Shown: positions 55,508-64,000 of the stretch, piece by piece
Layout: each line of letters begins with the position of its first letter
Position numbering within the stretch: the stretch's first letter is position 1
DNA from: Acholoe squamosa
Lineage: Eukaryota > Annelida > Polychaeta > Phyllodocida > Polynoidae
NCBI GenBank assembly: GCA_949317995.1
Contig: OX439043.1
Coordinates: 1,232,501-1,296,500, forward strand
Reading direction: 5' to 3'
Length of the DNA stretch: 64,000 nt
Position numbers and translations under genes: made by a program
Notes under the pieces: generated by a model
Databases searched by the model: none
What the model saw: only the letters and a program-made list of their open reading frames with translations
Told to the model about the DNA's origin: nothing

Positions 55508-58500
55508 CTGAAAGTGGCAGCACATTATAGCCATGTTAAGAACTATTTTACGGTGCTATATTTCTAATATCTATTTTTTTTTTTAAATGTCTAAACTCTG
55601 ATGGGTCAGTATTCCCTATATTCATTCATAATGGATCTGAAACCATAAACCATATTACTGATAAAGGAGAAAAAGCCAACGAAATATTCTCTATATTCCT
55701 ATTAATATAGATCAAATTTAATATCACCGATAAAGGAGAGATAAATTGAAAGATATAGTATTTGTATCCGTATAGCACTATATGTAATAAGTAGATTCAT
55801 AATGGCACTCACTAATTCTCATCGAGTACGCCCTTCTGGTCTGCGTCGAACATCTTGAAGGCATCCATGAGGGTCCTCTCAGGGTCAGTTCCTGTAGTGA
55901 TGAAAAGTTTGGGGTAAGTTTACATGAAATACTCAAAATCACTCAGATACTGATATATCACAATATCTATTGTCAGTGTTGAGTTTGAACTATACTTTGT
56001 AGTTGACATTTCATCCATTATACCACATCATACTTAAAATGGTGAGAAAGCAACTTCTCACCAAACAGGGTGAGGAAGTTGGTGAAGTTGAGGGCCTACA
56101 ATAAGGTTTCTTTACGTACCATGCAACTTCTCACCAAACAGGGTGAGGAAGTTGGTGAAGTTGAGGGTGCCGGGAGCCTCCTTCAGCATCTCCTTGAGCT
56201 GCTTGGGGTCTGCCTCACGACCTGCCCGGAAACAATTTTAAAAAGTTCAGTTATATGACATATACCTGTAATCCTTATATATTTGATTATGCAAAAGTAT
56301 AGAAAAATTCAGCAAAAGTATAGAAAAGTATAGACCAATGACAGTGGAATACAAGTTTTATACATGCACCTTACATGATCTAAGAAAGACTTTTATACCA
56401 CAGAATGCAACTGCTGAAATCAAATTTCTAATAGCATTTCCTTCAAGTCAGAGTGCCTAATCATCCCTTATGTCAACAATTACAGGGGATATGGCAGAGT
56501 AATTGCAGCCCTGGCAGTCAGAGTTCTTACCTCTGTAGGATATAATGGTGCCATAATGAGCAATACTTAGAGATGTACAAAATCAGGTTGTTTTGAAATA
56601 CCCTCCAGGATTGATGTAACCTCAGACACTTAGACTGATACACTCTGCTAGATCCAGCATGATGCACCAATGCATCACCAGTGAGTTCCTGCCTCGTGCT
56701 GCATCGATGCATTATACCAACCTGAGGGGGGTGGCACTTGAATTTTTGTTGACATGGGTGTGTGGCTGGCTCTGTGACTACCCTTACCCTTGGTGAGAGG
56801 GATTGTCTCCAAAGTAACCAATTTTTTTGTGAAATTTCCAAAAATCGGCACCAATTTAGTCGCAAGAGACAGAAATTTGAGAAATGTACCCCTTTGTGAG
56901 AGGGATTTTGTTGGCATCCCACTGGGATGCCAACAGTTAGACATGAAGCCTTCATGTATCATGACTCCTGGACAGATGAATCAGTGCTTAACTCACCGGT
57001 CTGCTGGAACATAGCCGACAAATCGCTCTCATCGATGAAGCCGTCTCTGTTCTGGTCAATCATGGTGAAGGCCTGCAACGAGGAACCCGTGAAGACTTTA
57101 GGAAGCTGACAAATGCGCAATGTGCACTCAATAACTATTGTAATGAAGCACTATAACCCATTTGACTCACTTACCATATCCCTCAGATTTGATGTAAATT
57201 TCTATTCAAATACTAACATATAAAACCAGGCTTATTCAGCAACCAATCAATTGAAAATGAGGGGGGTTAGTTTCTCAAGGCTTGGCTGCCTTTACTGGAT
57301 GTACCATAACAGTTAACATCTTTCTGATGGTGGAAGAGGCATCATGGAGCCCCTAGATATAAGACATTTGTAGTGGTCTTCATGGAAAAGTCCATATCCC
57401 AACCAGGGCTCGAACCTAGTAACCTGAGACCTTGAGGCCACTGCTCTACCAACTGAGCTACTGGGATGGTGCTTAACCAATGTACAACACAGACTTACCA
57501 CTCCCTCACAACTGAACGTGACACCCTAAAGCATCAAGGCTCTTAAACATTCAAACATCAGACTACTCACTTCCTTAAACTCCTGGATCTGGGCCTGGTT
57601 GAAGAGGGCAAACACATTAGAAGACCCCTTCTTGGCCTTCTTTGGTTCCTCGGCCGGAGGTGGCGCTGCTGTCTCCCCGGCATCATCGCCTCCTGCCTCC
57701 TCCTTGTCCTTCTTCTTGGACTTCTTCTCCTTCTTCTGTAACCATGGTAACAACATAGAGGCAGTCAGAAACCTATATTTGTATTAATATAAGTCATAAT
57801 GGTAAATATGAGTAACTATGGTAACTATGAGTAACTATGGTAACTATGTGTAACTATGTGCATCTATGAAAACTATGTGTAATTATGGTAACTATGTGTA
57901 ACTTAGGTTAACATTACTCATGTAACTATACTAGTAACATACTTTTTGTAACCATGGTAACAAGATAACCTTGTTAGGGTAGCAACAATTTTTTTTGTCA
58001 TGTAACTATGGCAACATCATATGGCTATTTTCCTCTCTATATGTATTGAAGCAAAGCAGATTTAAATACTTTGATAACTGAAGTCACAAAATTACATATA
58101 TATTATATAGCTAATTGATTTGAAACTGATGTGACTATAATTGTCTGCAACAATTTTCAGAAATTGAAAATAGTATATCAAGTAACTTGTATTTCCAAAA
58201 AGTCTAAAGTTTCTGGTAATTTTCTTTCTCATCAGGGAAGACCCCACGGATAGAACTCCCTGGAATCACAGTGCCTAGATTTGGCGGAGAAAATTGAAAT
58301 AATGGAAAACAAATACAAGTAGTCTTTAGACTACTCAGAGTGCCCCAACCTGAACAGTGAAAATATAAAATGTAAGTAAATATAGAGTGAAACAACAGCT
58401 GAACTTGAACATGAAACATCTGAACAATCGACAGCGGTAATTCAGCATTTCAATAACTTGTCATTGCGCCCACTATTACAAGCATAGGGAGTCTACACTG

Positions 58501-61500
58501 GCCAACTGTGGCAAGGCTTGGATAACAGGGAGGATTTAAGAATCTTCAACTTTACATACCAAAATGATTAATTGTGTCAAAACCAGCTGTAGAACCCAGA
58601 GAAACAATTTATCAGATAAATGTTTCATGGTCAGATTATTTTGAAGTACTTTTGATAGGTCATGAGGATATATCAGAAATAGATTTAAAAGTTATGATAT
58701 AGATCTGTTTGGTACACAGCAGGTGACCATCTGTGGTATTCATGTTACAATAGAAGCTGCAGGCCAAGGAGACCAGTGTAGACACATAGACAGGTCGTAT
58801 CGTTTAACAATGCAGCAACAGTGTCAATTATTTTGATAATCGCGCGAACTTGCATCACTCGAACTTGCATCAACGAGTGAGTGAATAAACATATCAAACC
58901 TTAACAGTAACAATATCGATTTCACCAACAGTTTAAACCTTGTCATTCCCAGGCAAGGAGTAAAGAGGGATACATTGTACACCAAGAGGACAGTTACCAT
59001 GTTCCACTATGGGACTGTAGGAATATGGTAAATATTGACACATGTGACATCACGGGGGGTATGGGAGGTTGGGGTGAGGTTGTCAATGGCTTCAAGAGAA
59101 CAGAGCCGAAATATATTATATGATCCTACATCTTCAACCAATGGTGAGAAAATCCTTGTGGAGGGACCTTGAAACTATTGCACGGGAAAACAATAGACAG
59201 AGGGAGTATGAATATATAATACATGGTTTTTGGATTTCTGATTAGTGCAAGAGAATTTTCATTTCTCTTCAATTCAAATGAGCAAACCTGTTCTCATATC
59301 TTTAAATATATCCTACATATATGGGATTTCAAAATGGCCAAATGATAGTAAAAGATTATGCTGTAATTGATTACTTGGTCATTTCACATCATTTCGGAAT
59401 AGGAATATGATTGATACACCCTGTAATCCTAGTAATGGGGTGTTCCATAGAGGCCCTAGGTATACAAAAAAACATACAATAAGAGATATGTGAAATTTCC
59501 AGGACAAGGAGTATCATCCAGTAAGGACCCAAATAAGGAATTTGACACAACACAAGGTGACATGAAGGCTTGGAACACACAGTGAAAACAGCACTCGCGG
59601 CGCCAACTGTTCCAACCAATTCATCACAACAATGGGCGTACGCACATCCCAATCAAAATGTCTCATCCATTTTTGGGAGTGTGTGAGCAAAACGGGAACA
59701 ATTTGGCACATTGGTATCAGACCACCGTACTCTGAACAAGGGATGTAAGGAAAAGGGCCCTCTGAACCAGGGCTCTGAGAACAAGAGGCCCCTGAACCAG
59801 GGTCCTTGGAACAGGGGACTTCTGAACCAAGGAACCAGGGTCTTTGGAACAGAAGCCTTCTAAATTAGGTTCCTGAGAACAGGAGCCCCCTGAAACTCGG
59901 CACTTAGAACAGAGGCTACCTGAACCAAGGTCATTAGAACAGAGGCTACCTGAACCAGTGCCCTTAGAACAGAGGCTACCTGAACCAAGGCCCTTAGAAC
60001 AGAGGCTACCTGAACCAGGGCCCTTAGAACAGAAGCTACCTGAACCAAGGCCATTAGAACAGAGGCTACCTAAACCAGGGTAGCCTCTGAAAAGAGGCTA
60101 TCTGAACCAGGGCACTTGGAACAGGAGCCCCCTAAACCAGTGTCCTTAGAACAAAAGCCCCCTGAACCAGGGCCCTTGGGGTCACCTGAACCTTAGCCCC
60201 TGGAACAAGAACCCCTTGAACCAAGGCCCTTGGAACAGGGGCCCATGAACCAGAGTCCTTAGAACAGAGGCTACCTGAACCAAGGCCCTTAGAACAGGGC
60301 CATTTGGAACTTGATGCAGCAGACCTCAGTTCTCCGGGCCCTTTTCCACAGTGCCAGATCACAATCCACCTTCTACCAAGGCTGTCATATAGGACACCAA
60401 GTACCGGGAGGTGTAACAGAACACTTGGTACCAAGGCTATATAACAAGACACATGGTACTGGCGTAAAACAGAACACTTGGTACCAATTAATGCATAGTA
60501 CAGGGAGTAAAACAGGGGTATAACATGACATGCGGGTTTTGTACCTTCTCCTTCACCTCCTCTGGAGGCGGGGACTTGGCCTCATCTCCCTAAACAACGA
60601 CAGAATCCGGTTAGTGTCATTTGTGTTATGGCCTAAATCTATGACTTTTAAGGGCTGCTAATATATGATGCCCATTGGTCACAATGAGGCTGCATGAAAT
60701 CAGCCCCGGTAAGTAACGCACCAGGGCTACATTCAAGCATCATGCCGACCCTGCGGGGTCGATACACTGCTAAAGGGTGGGCATGATGCTCGAATGAAGT
60801 GGGTGGGCATGATGCTCGAATGAAGTGGGTGGGCATGATGCTCGAATGAAGTGGGTGGGCATGATGCTCGAATGAAGTGGGTGGGCATGATGCTCGAATG
60901 AAGTGGGTGGGCATGATGCTCGAATGAAGTGGGTGGGCATGATGCTCGAATGAAGTGGGTGGGCATGATGCTCGAATGAAGTGGGTGGGCATGATGCTCC
61001 AATGAAGTGGGTCGGCATGATGCTCCAATGAAGTGGGTCGGCATGATGCTCCAATGAAGTGGGTCGGCATGATGCTCCAATGAAGTGGAGTCTCACCAGC
61101 ACTTTATCGGGGATCTCGTCGACCAATGGGCATGATGTACTGCAGCATCAGCAGCTCTTAAAGGGTTAATCCTATGTCTAAAACCTTTAACCATTTAAAG
61201 GCTACTGATGCATCATGCCCATTTGTCATCCTGAGCCATGAATACAGACAGGGTAAGTAACTAGGACTGTATTTGTACATTATGCTGACCCGATGGGATT
61301 GATACATGTCCAGATGATCGGTATGATGCACCAATGAAGTCCTGTGAACAGGCTCGCCAGCACTTCATTGGTGCATCATTCCAACCAATCCTGCGGCCGT
61401 TGAAAAGTTAGTGGTGTCATGATGCCTCCCTGGTACCTTGATGCATGAATGCAGCTGTCAGTAACTCACCAGTGCTGCATGTTCCCTGGAGGCATCATGA

Positions 61501-62118
61501 CTGGTCAAGGTAAATGTCTAACTATAGAGGAAATCTATAGGGTTTATCATTACTGCCACAAGAATAGAACATAGAGCAAGAGGGGAAATTGTAAAACTAA
61601 ATTTGAAATAAATTTCAGAAATACAAACAACTTAAAGGGAAGGTCATTTGAATAAAGGGACATTATATAGGATAGGTTTCATCAACACGTGGTTGGGAAC
61701 ATATTAAATAGTATTACTTTTATTTCTGACTTCTTCAAGAACGATATATATCTATTCAACACTTGTAGGTATGAATGGGAAGATTCCAAATCTAGTTGCC
61801 TTTTCTTTTCTTTCTTTACAAAGGTTAAGAGTGCTAGAGCAGAGCTTAAAGCTACATTAAACAATGCATAGTCATTTCTATTTACAGAAGCAAGTTAATA
61901 AGCTACAACTAGCTGATACCTTAATTCAATGGGTTGCTCTAGAGGCAGATTTAATCTACATTCTTGTAAACTAGAACTAGAGAACTGGGCAGACAACTAG
62001 AACTATTCATGACATACCTAGCTTGAAGGACGCTGCGCGACTTTAGGATAAAGAACTTAAAGGATAGAAGTGGAATTGAAAATAAACTAGATTTTTGCTT
62101 ACCTCACCCATGTTGACT
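55459..62118 (-). CDS. MYL2-like: Muscle myosin regulatory light chain (EF-hand), last exon not seen
   Basis: Minus-strand exons 62103-62118, 60545-60589, 57571-57735, 56997-57072, 56120-56221, 55813-55891 and 55459-55507 join in phase to 175 residues. Residues 1-55 are an unusual extension rich in Lys, Glu, Ala and Pro (KKEKKSKKKDKEEAGGDDAG, then AAPPPAEEPKKAKK). Then comes the MLCK-type site GSSNVFALF (Ser57), the [20 protein letters not shown] helix-loop with a complete first EF-hand (D79-D90: D-N-D-G-I-D), EAPGTLNFTNFLTLFGEKL, DPERTLMDAFKMFDADQKG and NVGDQFSKDE. This is the regulatory light chain that binds the myosin heavy-chain neck and tunes contraction by Ca/Mg binding and phosphorylation. 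About 30 C-terminal residues (the D-Y-K…HGEE end) were not found between 50.6 and 55.4 kb. Arthropod flight-muscle light chains have a comparable extension; the core looks chordate. Confidence 0.93.
55813..55891 (-). CDS. MYL2-like: Light chain exon: EF-hand 3
   Basis: Acceptor TCACTACAG, donor AATTA|GTGAGT. Codes TDPERTLMDAFKMFDADQKG and VLDEN. Phase 1 in, phase 2 out. Confidence 0.95.
56050..56122 (-). repeat. 73-bp tandem duplication of an exon/donor boundary
   Basis: 56050-56094 is identical to 56123-56167, offset 73 bases, so the end of the EF-hand 2 exon and about 50 bases of intron are duplicated in the intron. The second copy has lost the donor (TTGCTTTCTC in place of TTGCATGGTA). 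Confidence 0.9.
56120..56221 (-). CDS. MYL2-like: Light chain exon: EF-hand 2 region
   Basis: Acceptor TTTCCGGGCAG, donor CATG|GTACGT. Codes READPKQLKEMLKEAPGTLN and FTNFLTLFGEKLH, the degenerate second EF-hand typical of the family. Its 3' end and donor are duplicated downstream. Confidence 0.95.
56997..57072 (-). CDS. MYL2-like: Light chain exon: EF-hand 1
   Basis: Acceptor CGTTGCAG, donor ACCG|GTGAGT. Codes [20 protein letters not shown] and MFQQTG; the only fully canonical Ca/Mg-binding loop of the protein. Confidence 0.95.
57396..57467 (-). ncRNA. tRNA-derived SINE head or tRNA pseudogene
   Basis: The 72 bases on the minus strand keep tRNA spacing: acceptor ATCCCAG with TTGGGAT, A-box TAGCTCAGTTGGTAGAGC and B-box GGTTCGAGCCC in a paired T arm. 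The anticodon arm (GTGGC CTCAAGG TCTCA) does not pair. On the minus strand a body of non-tRNA sequence (GACTTTTCCATGAAGACCAC…) follows, as in a SINE. Located in a light chain intron. Confidence 0.65.
57571..57735 (-). CDS. MYL2-like: Light chain exon: basic/Ala-Pro extension and phosphosite
   Basis: Acceptor CCATGGTTACAG, donor AAGGAA|GTGAGT, 55 codons, phase 0 on both sides. Holds the KKEKKSKKKDKEE stretch, APPPAEEPKKAKK and GSSNVFALFNQAQIQEFKE. Confidence 0.93.
57738..57751. promoter_or_regulatory. Perfect X-box palindrome GTAACCATGGTAAC
   Basis: Matches the RFX consensus GTNRCC-NN-RGYAAC at every position and abuts the acceptor of the light chain exon ending at 57735. A second identical site is at 57948-57961, with a run of related GTAACTATG motifs (57790-57930) between them. 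Binding is inference. Confidence 0.4.
57770..59750 (-). other. Light chain intron; no other gene seen
   Basis: Apart from the GTAACTATG-rich patch it is ordinary AT-rich sequence. Small open frames (58204-58419, 59389-59711) have no support. Confidence 0.5.
59755..60290. repeat. Degenerate minisatellite, ~30-bp unit
   Basis: About 17 copies of TGAACCAGGGCCCTTAGAAC plus AGAGGCTACC, more diverged at both edges than in the centre. Located in the light chain intron before the 45-nt exon. Confidence 0.9.
60545..60589 (-). CDS. MYL2-like: Light chain 45-nt exon (acidic/proline extension)
   Basis: Acceptor CGTTGTTTAG, codes GDEAKSPPPEEVKEK, donor AAG|GTAC. Phase 0 on both sides, so skipping it would keep the frame; a candidate alternative exon. 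Confidence 0.75.
60774..61086. repeat. Minisatellite, 26-bp unit (twelve copies)
   Basis: Twelve copies of GGGTGGGCATGATGCTCGAA plus TGAAGT; the last three to four share GGGTCGGC and CTCCAA, a directional change. It is embedded in a TGCATCATG mosaic extending to about 61500. Confidence 0.96.
61087..62102 (-). other. Light chain first coding intron, repeat mosaic then plain DNA
   Basis: 61087-61510 is the TGCATCATG mosaic, in both orientations, with a GAAGTGCTGG/CCAGCACTTC inverted motif. 61510-62102 shows nothing recognisable. Confidence 0.5.
62103..62118 (-). CDS. MYL2-like: Light chain exon with start codon (M-G-E)
   Basis: Acceptor TGTATTTTCCAG, then AGTCAACATGGGTGAG, donor GTAAGC. The 16-nt exon has only three codons; the presence of an acceptor means that a 5' non-coding exon lies further upstream (higher coordinates). 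Confidence 0.75.
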
Positions 62119-63684
62119 CTGGAAAATACAAAGGTTATATAAGATTAATTTAAGAGTAGACAGAAAGATACAAGATTAGAGAATGAACAGTGTTTTTTAT
62201 CCATTGCCATGCTTTAACCCCTCTACATACTGAGGGTAGTTTAACAGGTTGTTTGCTGGTTTATTACAGACAGATATGAAAGTATTAACACCTTTTATAT
62301 GAAACCCCTGCTTTAGGTATATGTCACATTGTGTATGTCATGTACAGTTTGTCAATAGTGACCCATCCTAACAAAATGGTTCAGAAGTCGCACATACAAA
62401 ATGTTTAGTAATTGGTATATTCAATTACAGCTCATCAAGAGCTTTCGTTTGATATATAACGCTTGCATATTTGAACCAGGTGGTCCTCTACAGATCACCT
62501 GTTGGTAAATGTAGTCGGATCTATCGAAAATTGATTAAACTGAGATAATTGACATATCAAATATATAGTGATTTCTGAATGGTATATAATTCCTATATAT
62601 TTTTACATAACCATGAATACCTTACCTATGTCTTTTAGGCATTTGGGGCTGAATTCGGTATAGCAAGCAAGGATCCTAAAAGATATCTTCCCAAATGTTA
62701 CAGATATTTTGACACTATACCACTTGAAAAGGCCATATCTAGGCTTCTATATGTGCGACTTCATTACCACTTTGTTCATGTGAATATAATCCATAGTTTG
62801 TCAATGGTTTTTAATGGTTCAAAGCGCCCCCTCATAGGTGCATAATTATCCATGGTTTCTCAATAGGCCTATTTAGTTTTTAATGGTTTAATGACTTCCC
62901 CTTTGTTCAAATGTGTACATTACATATTATCTATAGTTCGTCAATAGCTTTTACATGACGTTTTCCACGCCCCTCTGCCTACATCTTGTAGAAAACAAAC
63001 CCAATGTAACAAAATACACAACATGTGTACACTGAGGGGAAAAAGACTCCTCCCCAGTCCCACCATGCAGTAGTACAGAATTCTGACACCGGTGGAGCCA
63101 CCGGTAAAACAGACCCGCTCCCAGAGGCTCATGGGAAGGAGTGTAAAAATAGCCTCGGTTCCAACCCCTTCGTTTCCTACCTCCCTGAGAGGAGAATGAT
63201 ACCAGAGGTGACTTGTAGAGATCGGTAGGACGGTAACTAGGGGAGGGGTGAGAAGAGATAGAAGGGGTGATAACCCATCAAAGGGCGCCTGGTGTCACCA
63301 GGTTCATGACTATGTACCGATGTAACACTGATCAGAGACAGTGTCTCTAGCGAGATACCAGTTTTTGAACAAAATGTCCATAGAAAGGCTCTACCTTGGG
63401 TCTACGTTTCAGCAAAATGTCCACAACATTAGACTACATTCAGCAATTCAGCAAGTTGGGGCTTCTCCCTAGCACTGCATTCTTGCCAATCCTTCAGGGA
63501 TTATGTATTGATCTATGAAAACAGTCCATGTCGCATTACTGGCCCATTACTCACCAACACTGCATCCATGCATCATGCTGACAGTTGGCATGATGCACTG
63601 CAGCATGATGCGGCCCTTAGGCATGATGCGGCCCTTACAGATATCAATGTGGGGACAGGTAGGTGTAGTATGTCGGGGGGGGGG
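62119..63684. other. Upstream of light chain coding start; no gene seen
   Basis: Expected to contain the light chain's non-coding first exon and promoter, which I could not place. On the minus strand CTATTTTTAC at about 63143-63152 is one base from a MEF2 site. A short TGCATCATG mosaic is at 63555-63640. Confidence 0.4.
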
Positions 63685-64000
63685 TAGGTAGTTTTTGGTG
63701 CAGTGCATAGAGTGGGCAGTGTTTTTGGTGCAGTGCGTAGAGTGGGCAGTGTTTTTGGTGCAGTGCATAGAGAGGGCAGTGTTTTTGGCGCAGTGCATAG
63801 AGAGGGCAGTGTTTTTGGTGCAGTGCATAGAGAGGGCAGTGTTTTTGGTGCAGTGCGTAGAGTGGGCAGTGTTTTTGGTGTAGTGGATAGAGTGGGCCGT
63901 GTTTTGGGACAGTGCATAGAGTGGGCCATGTTTTTGGTGCAGTGCATAGAGTGGGCCGTGATTTTGGTGCAGTGCATAGAGTGGGCAGTGTTTTTGGTGC
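63685..64000. repeat. Minisatellite, 30-bp unit, truncated by window end
   Basis: Ten copies of TTTTTGGTGCAGTGCATAGA plus GTGGGCAGTG, continuing beyond the window. The multiple-of-three unit creates open frames on both strands. Confidence 0.96.

Noticed and set aside
60648-61126. Histidine-rich repeat proteins in three overlapping minus frames
   Set aside because: The 26-bp repeat passes through every frame; there is no coding signal.

Overview
This is eukaryotic, animal nuclear DNA: spliced genes with GT-AG introns, eukaryotic tRNA genes, many short inverted-repeat transposons, and an extraordinary load of minisatellites (about twenty arrays, up to 4.4 kb). The protein repertoire (a sarcomeric-type myosin regulatory light chain closest in sequence style to chordates, a FANK1 orthologue, an IgGFc-binding-domain membrane protein) suggests an invertebrate deuterostome, with a cephalochordate (amphioxus) my best guess. 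That assignment is inference; nothing in the window proves the species.

Layout. 1-8.5 kb: no recognised gene; a 2.5 kb array of a 17-bp unit. 8.55-15.0 kb (+): the ankyrin half of FANK1, six visible exons, with two large minisatellites in one intron. 15-24.6 kb: downstream and intergenic DNA with repeats. 24.7-29.3 kb (+): a four-exon gene for a secreted 249-residue protein that looks like a class-I four-helix cytokine of the LIF/CNTF type; this is the most interesting item. 29.3-37 kb: intergenic, with two tRNA-Ala(TGC) genes inserted in a minisatellite. 37-49.6 kb (+): an IgGFc-binding-domain, single-pass membrane protein gene, interrupted by a 4.4 kb array and carrying an in-frame stop and frameshifts. 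51.3-52.5 kb (+): two exons for a hydrophobic protein of unknown type, possibly the continuation of the preceding gene. 55.5-62.1 kb (-): muscle myosin regulatory light chain with a long N-terminal extension; its last exon was not found. 63.7-64 kb: a minisatellite running off the end.

The genes are not an operon and share no pathway. What ties the window together is structural: several minisatellites start exactly at exon/splice-donor junctions (10.1 kb, 37.7 kb, 49.6 kb, and a two-copy version at 56.1 kb). In one case the array itself is a row of phase-1 splice donors whose unit is a multiple of three. Many arrays also share a TGCATCATG core, and two carry palindromes resembling RFX X-boxes.

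Limits: splice sites and families were read by eye. Exon calls for FANK1, the cytokine candidate and the light chain are consistent in phase at every junction; those of the IgGFc gene are not.
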